From contig NC_071354.1 in assembly GCF_943734655.1 (NCBI RefSeq), positions 156,137,142-156,201,141 on the forward strand: a DNA stretch of 64,000 bases, in the 5' to 3' direction. Source of the stretch: Sabethes cyaneus (taxonomy: Eukaryota > Arthropoda > Insecta > Diptera > Culicidae). Made by a program: the position numbers and the translations under genes. The notes beneath the pieces were generated by a model. That model saw nothing but the letters and a program-made list of their open reading frames with translations, searched no databases and was not told the DNA's origin. This document shows, one piece after another, positions 23,262-33,825 of the stretch; within the stretch, counting starts at the first letter, position 1, and every line of letters begins with the position of its first letter.

Positions 23262-23614
23262 TTCTATCGTTCACTACCGTACTTTAATTTAACTACCCTA
23301 TAAGTTTCAATAATCCCGTATCGTAATTTTAAAAAAATATCAATGTAAATTGGAATTACCGAAGTTTAAGAAATGTTTAACTATAAAATATTACGTAGTA
23401 CCTAAAATAATAATTAATTATAATAACAAGCAAGAAACGATTTATATACAAACAATAAAAATAATTGAAGAATAAATGATATATTATGTGTTGTGTATTA
23501 AATTCAGAAATCCGAAATAGTCCCAATATAACAATTTGGGCTAAAGAAGCGAAAGTGCTCTTCCCTAATCAATGCGCCAAGTAAAAAAAATTTGGAGGTG
23601 TTAAGCCTGTTTTA

Positions 23615-23627
23615 ACGTTGGGCGCCA
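23615..23627 (-). promoter_or_regulatory. Primer binding site, tRNA-Lys type
   Basis: Read on the minus strand, TGGCGCCCAACGT begins three bases after the 5' LTR. It is complementary to the 3' end of animal tRNA-Lys(CUU)-type tRNAs for 13 bases and then diverges. It is where reverse transcription would start. Confidence 0.75.
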
Positions 23628-23630
23628 ATT

Positions 23631-25402
23631 TGTAGCTGGCCGGAAGGCCGCTAAGGGTTTCCGTCTCCTAAATGCCTTCAGGACGTGCTAAACGAGTGAC
23701 TTTAGCGCCACCTCTAATGAGGGCCACTCGTCAGATGGAATTTGCCCAGCTTGAAACCTGATCTCAGGGCAGGTTTTGAATAAAGTCCCGAAACGGCGTA
23801 TAGTGCGAAGAGCTTTTAAAGGCCGAAAGAATTACTCCGTTTGACGTACGATGGAGCCACTGCTCCGCTTAGCGATTATCACAACCGTCTTACCGACGCA
23901 CGAGAACTCGCAGCGCCTCAAAAGTGTTTTCTCATCACCGGTCGAACGTACTCGACCAATCTAGCTATCTCGCTTCAGCGCAGCAGCGGGGTTATTTACC
24001 GGTAACCCTCCGGAGTACAATAACGACAAAAAAGGAAATCTAAACTACGTACGCGGAATGTGAGAAGTTCTTTCGGACAAGATTATCTGATTGGGAAGCG
24101 CTTTCTCTCATTTCACGGTTACAGCTGCGTTTATTGCTTGGTAGGGTTAGTGGGGTACATTGGTTCAGTCACGTGTTATGTTCCTTGCTCTCTCTAGTGG
24201 TTGGCTTCCCTACTAACTCCTACTATGCGGTCAGATCAAGCACGCTCACCATTGGTTGAACGGCTGAAGCACACTCGGTAAAAGCTCTCGAGTGGCAATA
24301 AAGCAAGAAGGTGTGTGGTGTGTGTGTGTAGTGAGTGATTACGGCCGGCTCAATGAGCTATTTTTACTCACGCAGGTTGAGTAGATCGTTGCGGGCTATT
24401 TTTAGATGCCAGCTGCTGCAAAGCTCCGGTATCGTGGATGTCGTCCAGAATAGCGATGATGCGCCAATTATGCGCGATGGCTGAATAGGAGTATTGTCAG
24501 CAATGGCGTTGCTCGCGCCGACAAAATGGCACCGGAAGCTGCCGACAATGCTCCGGGGCTGAACAATGGCCGGACAATTAAACAACGGTGGTCTCGGCCG
24601 CGCAAAAATGGCGTGGCGCTGATCGGCGTCAAAATGTAAATTGTCGCAATTACCGACTTTCGGTGGCACAGTCGATAGCTTCGAATCCGTCGTGGGTCAG
24701 CAGCGTGGGTGCGGGACGTAAAGCTGTGCTAGTATACGGCTGGCGGAGAAAGAGGCAAAAACAAAGCCAAAAAGAGAAGCCGTCTACCGGCTGAATGGCG
24801 TTTTCAGCAATTTGTCACACACACAATCAACTCTCACTCTTACCTTCTCGCTAAACAACTTGCACACAAAAAAGCGTCCGTAGACGTAACAATGACCGCA
24901 CTCTAACACGACCGCACTAGCTTTCAACCTATGGAACATACAATTTGAATCAAATCTTCAAGCAAATCTCACATTCTAAGCTTACAACAATTCACGCACG
25001 CGAACACTCAAATCACACTGCTGCCTGCTTTCACGATCCAGATCGAAATGGTCGAATAGCAGTTCTGTAATCCTCAGAAAAGATTGCGAAGCATATTCGG
25101 TAGTCGTGATCGGAAGTACGTTTCGTGAAACGACTCGTAAACGATTGTTTATGGCTAAGCGTGCATGACTTCATCTCCTTCTTCCTTCCGTCCTTTATCC
25201 GCGTTTTCGTGTCTCTACCCGCTTCGGCATTTAGTGAGACGGAAACATCGTCAGGAAATGGCTTTGAAATGTGCTGAATTTTGAAAGTAGCTGAGTATTT
25301 GTATACAAGTTTCTTGCTTGCGAGTATGGTACAATATCGAATAGTGAACGTAAGTGAATGATATTTGAATTATTAATTTCCTAAAATAGTAGCCATGCTA
25401 CA
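23631..25402 (-). repeat. 5' LTR of the gypsy element
   Basis: 1772 bp, TGTAGC...GCTACA, the same length as the 14499-16270 copy and apparently identical except for one base (25175). In the element's direction it comes first and should hold the promoter. Confidence 0.95.
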
Positions 25403-25559
25403 ACAAACAGAAATCCATTTTTATAGGTACAGATAAAACACCTGTAGTGACAATTGATTTTACCGATGCATCCTTTTTGAATCATCGGCAACCGTCGGAC
25501 TGTACCGTATGTATTTTTGTTTATTATTTCTAACCTATGATAATGGTGTGTAACTCAAG

Positions 25560-25830
25560 TAAGTGAGTGCACTACACCAGGTATATAAAGATATGAATAT
25601 TGTACAGCAACTAGAACACGGCAGGCTAAAGCGGGCTGGCCACGTTATAAGGATGCTGGATGAGCGAGCAGCAAAAAAATATTCTGCAGAGAACCCGACA
25701 GAGGTCGACGAGTTCTGGGCCCCATTGGATTTGCGCTGTTGACGAGGAATGATAGAACAGCGGATGTTAGAGGCAATTGGAAAATGGTAGCTCAAAACCG
25801 ACAGATGCGGGAACGTATTCTAAGTTCCAC
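25560..25830 (+). pseudogene. LINE 3' coding fragment
   Basis: The frame YKDMNIVQQLEHGRLKRAGH continues into VIRMLDERAAKKYSAENPTE and further into EAIGKW-like sequence, matching the order of C-terminal blocks in APE-type LINEs (the GRLRWAGHVVRM type). There is one stop (TGA, about 25739) and no RT core. The remaining 120 bases between this and the Helitron end are unassigned. Confidence 0.55.
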
Positions 25831-28795
25831 GTTAAATTTATAATCGGATTATTTTTCTAAAAAATTTAAGTAAGTGATGGTAAGTTGAATCCACTTTTGA
25901 TCATGAGAAAATTGATCTCGTAAAATCTCACGTCTATTTACTGCTGACTTTTGAGACTCTTAGATTCTCTCTGGAAGCAACCAGGTTATCCAGATCTGAC
26001 CATATAAAGATGATCTCGGCTTTACTAGACCTCTACATAGAGTACCTTAGTCTTGTTGTTCATGTTGTAGTCCAGCTGATAGTTGGCGAAAGACTGTTTA
26101 GTGTATTGGAATCTTAAGGCCCAGAATATTCAAATTCGATTTTCGTTTTACTCAGTCGAAGGTTAATGATAGAAGCCGCTGTCATCTAATCATACTATTT
26201 AATTTATCCGAACAAAATTTTCATTTTGACTTCAGATGCGCCTTTTTTGAATTTTTTTGAACTGCCGAAAGATAAGGTTTGTGAAAGGAAGTGTGTAGTG
26301 TGTAGCGCTATCAATTTTGATTCCTACAAAGTCTTGTAGGAGCAATTGAAGAAGCTTGGTGTTTTTGTATTTTATTCAATAGCCAACAGAAAAAAATTAC
26401 TATTCATTCGATGCTCCACTTCAACAATTATGACCCTCCTATATCTCGCATTGTTATGATAAACTGAGACGGCTGATGCTTGAAAGTTGGTTTTCGTGTT
26501 TCGCTTCGCTACACCCTTCAACACAGCAAAAACAAATATTCAATAAAGGTTGCCTGTCACCCCGTTCCATCCAGTTCAAAGCATGTCTAAATAAACCCAG
26601 TTGGCAGCCTATTCCGATTCAATATTCAATATTCAAACTACTGTCTAGTAAAAATAGCCAGATTTCCCTTTTTCCCGGAAGTCTCTTCAATCTGGTTGAC
26701 CTAGAGCTTAACACAAAAACGTCGCAAAGCGTAACCGAGTTTCAAGGGGAGCAAAATCGAATGCATTCACAGTTCGACAAAATGACGACCAATATTTAGG
26801 TCAGAGTCAACATCCATCCGCAGAGCAGAGTTCCCTTCTTCCAACAATTTCCATCCCGGAAGTTGGATGAATTCAATAACGAAAGAACGGTAGGGGAAAC
26901 TGGTTAACTTTCATTTCCGTCGTTCACGTTCGGAATTGGAATGAGCGAGGGGCTTGCCTGTTGCATATTTGTCAAGGTGTTAGGCGCTAGAAGAGCGAAT
27001 GGCTGTCTCCTCGTAGCTCTCACACTCTCTTTTTGCGAAATTTGTTTCCACCGCCTGATCGAAACGATCGGAATGAAGTGTTTCTGCACCGTAAATTTTC
27101 CGTCTGGGTGAGCATCAGGCTGTTTTTCAACACTGTCTGCCTGTTGCGTTGTAGGTCCTGCTTTGACTGATACTAACAATCAAGCGGGGAAGCAATAAAC
27201 AAAAATACGCGACACATAAAGAGAGGCAAAGTGGAAACTAGTTCGAAGTTTTTCCGTGTCAAGGGCAAGAGGTGCTGCAACAGGCACATTTATTGTCGCT
27301 CATGAGATTCTCGTTTGCAAATATTCAACTGTTGACTATTTTTTACCTCTTCATTAAAAAAACCCAAAAGTTTGGTTATAGAATATAGGATGACCTTGCA
27401 AAAGTATGAAAAGAATCCTACGATTCCATCTTACATCGCAATTTTAAAATTCAACAACTGAAAATAATTTGATAGTCAAGACTCAAGACGAATTTTGCTG
27501 CACAGTCGTTTATTTACACTGGAAATTGAGGCTGAAACGTTGCTTCTGTTGCCGTTTAGCATCCAGCTGGGTCAAGGCTTCTAGATACTGAAATCGTTCA
27601 CTAGCACTCACTGCTAACGATTTCGGTTTCCCTTGAATACCGTTGCTTATCGTCATAATTATGCAATTTGCAGCTACTGTACGCTAGCTAGCACGGGGGG
27701 TCAATCTTCAAAGGACAATGTATCCCACACCGTAGGTATTACCTACATCTTCGTTCTGCAATGGCGAAAACGACCAATTGAAAATGATGCCATCAAAAGC
27801 TCTGCGGGAGTTTCCGCTCAGTAGGGGAGGCCGCTCTAAGTGGCATAATTCTTAGGTTAGACATAGGTTCAAAGTTGTTTGCTTTTTTGGCTGGGAGCAG
27901 CTTTAAAAATACCTATATTTCAACTTGCTCTCCAACTTGGTAGTTGAATCTTAATTTTGACAAATTACCTCAATGGTAGATGAAATAATTGAGGTGCCAC
28001 TTATCTACATCCCAGCCTGCCTTGGCCTTATCCTACTTTGGATTATACGTGAGAGTTTTGTATATAATAAAGAATAATGAACATTGAATTGGAACAGGTG
28101 AATTGTGTGCTTGGAAAAGTATTCGCATTGTGGATTGTGGTTCAAATGGGATTGCAGGTGATGCTCATTAGGCTTTCTCCTTTGATGAAAGCTTCTATTA
28201 CATTTGTTGCTATTGTGTAGAAAAATGTGAGTGATTTATCAGATTGGGTTTTTCCTCTTCACTAAGATAAAGACTAACTTTCAAGTTGATTTAATAGCAT
28301 ACCAGAAACAATTACACAAACTCACAGTTGGTACTAGCAACAGTAGCTTGCCCGAGAGAACAAGCAACTTTTATTCGTTGCCAGCAGCATGAAACTTGTA
28401 ATTAAAATTCTTGTGTATTATGTACTAGTTGAGCTCGAATCTTACGATCCGGTATATATGAATGTCCGTTCAGAAAACTGCGGACACATTCCATTGCCCA
28501 GTGTTTGCGAAGATGTTTAATTTTTGTATTAGTTCTTTGAGTTCTTAAATTGCATAATATAGCTCTAAGATGTTGTCGAGAAAAACGCATTCGAAGTTTG
28601 CTGCTCTGTATGGTTTATAGCTATCAATCGTTCGAAATCATCTTATAACTCTGGCTGACTGTTTGCAACATTTATGTAATCTGATTAGTGTAAAATGTTG
28701 CTTAGAAAATTCTTGATCATTTGCTGTCATTAACTCATTTTTTAAAATTTTGCGATTTGGTCCGGTCTGATTTAACACCGACCGATGATATCGTG
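25831..28795. other. ~3 kb without a recognised feature
   Basis: Only short frames are present. The longest are 107 codons at 26476-26799 (+) and 91 codons at 26904-27179 (-). Neither shows a domain. 26880-27270 is more GC-rich than its surroundings. No tRNA, repeat boundary or promoter could be supported. Confidence 0.4.
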
Positions 28796-30500
28796 ACAAG
28801 CAATCAAGTTGAGCAGGCGAGTCGAGCAGTCGAATCAAGCAGTCGGGTCGAGCAGTTGGGTCGAGCAGTTGAGTCAACCAGTTGAGTCGAGCAGTCTAGC
28901 CGAGCAGTTAAATCATAATGTTAAGTCAAGCAATTGAGTCGAGCAGTTCGGTCGTGCAGCCTCGTCGAGCAGCTAACTGGAGCAGTTTAATCGAGCAGTC
29001 AAGTTGAGCAGATTAATCCAGTAGTCCAACCAAAAAGTTTAATCGAGCAGTTGAGTCGAGTAGTCCAGTCGAGCAGTTGAATCGAGTAGTCTAGTCGAGT
29101 AGTCCAGTCGAGCAGTTGAATCGAGCAGTTGAGTCAAGCAGTCGAATCAAGCAGTTTAGTCAAGCAGTCGAATCAAGTAGTTTAGTCAAGCAGTCGGGTC
29201 AAGTGGTTCAGTCGAGCAGTTAGGTTTCGCAGTGAAATTGAGAAGTCGAGTCGAGACAAGCAGTAAAATCGAGCAGTTCAGTCGAACAGTCCAGTCAAGC
29301 AGTTGAATCGAGCAATCGAGTACAGTAACTGAGTCGCGCAGCCGATTCGAATAGTCTAATCGAGTAGTTGAGTTAACCAGTTGAGTAGAGTCGAGCAGTT
29401 GGGTCGAGTAGTACAGTCGAGCAGTTGAATCGAGTAGTACAGTCGAGCAGTTGAATCGAGTAGTCTGTCAAGCAGTTGAATCGAGTAGTCTGTCGAGCAG
29501 TTGAATCGAGTAGTCGAATCATACAGTTTAATGAAGCAGTTTAGTCAAGCAGTCGAATCAAACAGTTTAGTCAAGCAGTCTACTCGAGCAGTAGGGTCAA
29601 GTGGTTCAGTCGAGTAATTAGGTTTTGCAATGAAATCGAGCAGTCGAGTCGAGTCAAGCAGTAGAATCGAGTAGTTCAGTCGAGCAGTCCAGTTGAGCAG
29701 TTGAATCGAGCAATCGAGTACAGCAGTTGAGTTGCGCAGCCGATTCGAATAGTCTAATCGAGTAGTTGAGTCAACCAGTTGAGTAGAGTCGAGCAGTTGA
29801 ATCGAGCAGTTGGCTCTAGTAGTCCAGTCGAGCAGTTGAATCGAGTAGCCTAGTCGAGCAGTTGAATCGAGCATTTGAGTCGAGCAGTAGAATCATACAG
29901 TTTAGTCAAGCAGTGTAGTCGAGCAGTCGGGTCAAGTGGTTCAGTCGAGCAGTGGAGTCGAGCAGATGAATCAAGCTGTTAAGTCAAGCAGTTGAGGTCG
30001 AGTGGCTAAGTCGAGCAGTTAAGTTGAGCAGTCTAGTCGAGCAGATAAATCAAGCTGTCCAGTCGTCAGTTGAATCGAGCTGTCAGGTCGAGCAGTTAAA
30101 TCGAGTTGAGCAGTTAAGTCGAGCAGCCGGTTCGAATATTCCAATCGAGTAGTTGACTCGAGTAGTCCAGGCTAGCAGTTGAGTCGACCAGTCAGGTGTT
30201 TACGTCGAACAGTTGAGTCGAGCAGTGAAATCAAGTTATCTAGTCAAGCAGTCCAGTCGAGCAGTTGAGTCGAACTGACAAATCGAGCAGTACAATTGTG
30301 CAGTTAAGTCGAGCAGTCCACTCGAGCAGTTGAATCGAGCTGTTCAGTTAAGCAGTCAATCCGATCTGTCCAATCAAGCAGTTGAGTCGAGCAGTCGAAT
30401 CGAACAGTTCAGACGAGTAATCAAATCGAGCAGTCTAATCACCCAGTCCAGTCGAGCAGTCTAGTCAACAAGTTGAGCAATCGAGTAGTCCAGTAGTCGC
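28796..30500. repeat. 13-bp minisatellite with higher-order structure
   Basis: About 1.7 kb of degenerate units of consensus CGAGCAGTTGAGT, mostly 13 bp. Longer blocks recur: the marker GCCGATTCGAATAGTCTAAT starts at 29341 and 29739, and a variant (GCCGGTTCGAATATTCCAAT) starts at 30126. This gives a higher-order period of about 390-400 bp, near 30 units. Minus-strand reading frames here (28638-28877, 29545-29874) are translations of the repeat and not genes. Confidence 0.9.
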
Positions 30501-33384
30501 CCAGTGACCCATTGAGGTAACTGAGAATAGAACTAATTGCAACATTGCTACGAAAACATGACGTCCTGTCAGGGGCCTGTTTTTAATTACCGATAAGTCT
30601 CTTATGACGTCCTGTCAGAGACCTAGTTTTCGGTACAGACATAAGCCTCTTATATAAATGGAAGATTATGCCAAAGCCAATTGACCCATTCGACAGAAAC
30701 TTATGCGCTGACGGTGGTGGTCTTTGGAATAGGCCGAATGGTGAGAAAGTTGGCAGTTTGCTTGAAAAATCGGAAAAAAGTTCACTTTTTTAATTTTCTT
30801 AATGTAGTGAAACAATGTACCGTGAACGTACCATATTCTGCGTAGTTAAGACATTTTTATGATTCTTCCGCTATTCTAAGTATTCTAGATTTAAATTAAC
30901 AACGTGGATAGCAGCAACGTGTAGTGCTACGATCTATAATATCTGGAAAAAAATATACGAATTATAAGTCGACTAACAATTGAGTATATTTTTCGTTTTG
31001 TAAACTTATCCCCGGTCAGACAGCCCCATGAGGTTGGACATTAAAAAAAATAGAAGACATGGTTTCATGAACTGGCGCTCGTAGGTTCGGACCCCGGGAC
31101 ACAGCACAGGATTCCAATCAATGCAAGTTAAAGATTCTACTTGAATTTTCATGCCTCTATACCTCAGCCCATTTGGGTGCGGTTGCGTATTCTTTCGTAA
31201 TTTCTTTGTAGGATACATTACTGCGCAGAATTTGGCACATGAATAAAAAATCTGTGCCTAAATCTGCGCATTATTGCATCGCATTTTTCTAAGAAAAGCA
31301 ATGCATGCAATCACTCTTTTTGTCTAAAACATGACTAAAACTAATTATACTTTCTAATTATGCTGGCTAATTTGATCATTGCAAAGAATTTCGATCATAA
31401 ATTTGTTAATTTTCTAGAAGCATAACCTTAGCGTTGGTGCTAACGACAATGTTTTCTGCCATAAAAAATACTTTCAGTTTCACGTTAAATTATTTCGCTC
31501 TCAAATATTATGGCCCGTTTGTGAATAATGGCGTAATATTCAACATACATTTATAAAAAAATAACGCAATCATCATAGTTATGCACAATGCTAAAAAATA
31601 CTTATATAAAGAAAAATGCGCAGAATTAGGAGCTGCGCAGAATTAGGTGCGGTCACGGTACAAGTGAAATTATTATTGCAAAATTTAAGAAAAAATCGAC
31701 GTGCTCAAGTGTTAAAACACTTGTTTGTTTGTGAAAATAACAGAAACCAGGTTATTGCAGGCAAGATACAGGATAACCAACGAAAACATTCATATTTTCA
31801 TACAGTGCAGGAGCAACATAGTTCGCTAGGACTGACAGATGTTCGAATCTCCAGAATTTTATCTCCAGAAAATAAATAAATAAAAATAAATAAAATAGCA
31901 TGCAAAACAGCAAATTTCTTATAAAATCTGATGTAAATTTAGTAACGTTTTCAATCCAAAACTTGTTAAAAATTAAATTTACTGAAATTTTTTTTGAGAA
32001 ATATACCGCTTCTGACATTTGTTTTCGTTTTTACCACCATCGCAGCAGGTAGCACCACGGCGGCAGTATTTACTCCAATAGGTCAATTGGCTTAAAAGTA
32101 TTGTTGTGAGCGTAGCTCGTACTTGCAAGCATTACAGATGGAAAATGATTGTATTGTTATTATGTTTAGAATAAATAATAGTTTAAATAGTAAACGATAA
32201 ACTTGATTTATAAATTGATATGTTCACGACTTAATGAAAGACTACTCGATATTAGAGTCGATAAATTAATAACGTATTGCCGTAAAGACTTAAAGGCTGG
32301 AAGCTATTCAACGATGTACTCAAACGATAATTTTACTTGACAAATCAAAGATAGGCACGAAATTATTTTAAGCGTTATTGTTGAGTAATTCTCGCTAAAA
32401 CGGAGCCACTACTGACACGAGGTCTTCAAATATTGGAACTTTTCCGCTTAATTGGTTGAAAATTAAAAAAAATGAGAATTAAACTTTTGATACCTCGAAA
32501 TAGTGGACCCCTCGTGCGCCAAGGGGTCTAACAGGTGCAAAAAAAGTTGAATTTTGAGCAAACCTTAGGATCTATATCATGTGATATTTCATAAATATGC
32601 CATGGAACAACTAACAAATGGCCCGGTTCTGTAAAGAAGAAGAACAGGGCTTTCAAATGGAGTAAAATTTTGTTTGGCGGCCATCTGGGATTTGGTCGCC
32701 ATATTGGATTTTATCAAACAATCGTTGTTTTCACCATGAGCCCCCAACCGATTTTCATTTTAGTACCACTATTGGAAAGCTGAGAAAAAATGCTACAAAA
32801 AACATTCATAAAATTAGATGTGAATGAAATAACCAGTTATTTGTAGCAAGGTTCCCAATTTTGTAATTTACAATAATATGAGCAGCAGTGAAGAGCAGAA
32901 TGCAGGGGTTGCTGGTGGTGATCGGGTGCCCAGATATGTTACTATCATGATTTTTGTTATAAAACGGTAAATTCACAGAGCATTGAAGTTTTCAATGTAA
33001 CGGTAAACTAATTAGAAGGCGTGATTTTGATGGCCACCTCGATATCGTTATATTGAATTTGCGAAAAAATGTTAAACCAAATCAAAACATTCGTGATAAA
33101 TCGTCAATCTCATCTAACAAGACGGATGCAATATTTTCCGTCCATACGGTGGATTCGCGCGGGACTAGTTTATGCTTTACTTACAGAAATAAATATATGC
33201 CACCATAAATATTTTCTTTACGCAATTTTACTGGTTCGACCAATTACGGAATGCAACTATGGGCAGTCTACCTAAGCTAAGCTAAGGACGAGAGGCTCGT
33301 CAACAGCACAAAAAAAAATTTTAAATATTAAAAACATTTTCCTATGTCTGTACAGCTTTTACAGTAACAAAAATACTTGCCCAT
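30501..33384. other. Stretch without a gene; small duplication and TATA motif
   Basis: At 30558-30660 a ~50-bp segment occurs twice in tandem, each starting ATGACGTCCTGTCAG and ending near AAGYCTCTTA. It is followed by a TATA-box-like TATATAAATGG at about 30650. This could be promoter-like, but no frame follows. Around 32660-32710 the paired phrases GGCGGCCATCTGGGATTT and GTCGCCATATTGGATTT are duplicated. The remainder is AT-rich with nothing recognised. Confidence 0.4.
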
Positions 33385-33515
33385 TTACTTAGTTGGCTAT
33401 ACGCCTTACGACAAGGCCTGCATAACGTAATTCCTCCATCTAACGCGGTCTATAGCCGCAACTCTTCAGTTCTGCGGGAAGATTTTTCTCCGCCTGGTCT
33501 TGCCAGCTTCCTTGC
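33385..33515 (-). pseudogene. LINE 3'-end fragment
   Basis: On the minus strand RVAAIDRVRWRNYVMQALS resembles the extreme C-terminus of APE-type LINE proteins, followed by stops and a TAAGTAAATG tail typical of such LINE 3' ends. It is only about 130 bp and 5'-truncated. Confidence 0.5.
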
Positions 33516-33744
33516 TGAAAATGTAAATTACCCAATAAAATTAAATATTACAGTAGAATCATGCTCTTCACTTTTGTTAGTGGGTCTAACGAGTAGATAA
33601 CGTAAAGCGTTGCGTAGAATGCTATCGAGAAAAGTGTAAAAAACATAAATCAATATTGATATGTAATCCTTTCACAACCGTATTGATATATCTATGAACA
33701 ATGTTTTGATTCAATTTAAAGTCAACAGTAGCAATAATCTCTTA

Positions 33745-33825
33745 CAGCTGGCTGCGAAGTCTGTCATATAAAAACAAAAGGTCAAGTTTCGATACCGAAA
33801 TGTAGCAACTAGGCTTTGCTTTAGT
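33745..33825 (+). mobile_element. 3' part of a tRNA-derived SINE
   Basis: GGCTGCGAAGTCTGTC, then a variable linker with GGTCAAGTTTC, then AGGCTTTGCTTTAG match, in order, the body of the SINE on the minus strand at 56647-56852. The tRNA-like head is missing here. Confidence 0.55.

Larger units (their letters stand above)
14499..25402 (-). mobile_element. Complete Ty3/gypsy LTR retrotransposon
   Basis: The 10.9-kb element lies on the minus strand. Order in its own direction: 5' LTR (23631-25402), primer site (23615-23627), gag (23261-21417), pol (21468-18184), a 1.9-kb non-coding 3' region, then 3' LTR (16270-14499). The 4-bp duplication ACAA flanks it (14495-14498, 25403-25406). The pol order protease, RT, RNase H, integrase defines Ty3/gypsy. 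No env-like frame is visible between pol and the 3' LTR. Both frames are open and the LTRs seem to differ at one base, so insertion is recent. Long LTRs with a tRNA-Lys primer recall the Osvaldo/Ulysses group of insect gypsy elements; that placement is tentative. Confidence 0.95.
10132..25433 (-). mobile_element. Helitron-like element, copy 1, split by nested insertions
   Basis: Read on the minus strand it starts A|TCTGTACCTATAAAA at 25433 and ends GGTCAGCTAG|T at 10132. This TC...CTAG structure between host A and T is the Helitron rule, and it matches the ends of copy 2 at 39669-41174. Its own sequence is 10132-10957, 13930-14498 and 25407-25433, together about 1.42 kb, against 1.51 kb for copy 2. 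The gaps are a hAT element (10958-13929) and a gypsy retrotransposon (14499-25402). It has no Rep/helicase, so it is non-autonomous. I see no clear 3' hairpin, so the Helitron assignment rests on the ends, the A/T target and the two-copy match. Confidence 0.7.

Noticed and set aside
29545..29874. 109-codon minus-strand frame with LLDST repeats
   Set aside because: It is the 13-bp minisatellite read in one frame.
28796..30500. CRISPR-like array
   Set aside because: No fixed repeat with unique spacers; this is a continuous degenerate 13-bp repeat in a eukaryotic genome.
31075..31110. tRNA B-box-like GGTTCGGACCCC
   Set aside because: No matching A box at the right distance, and no tRNA fold or poly-T terminator seen.
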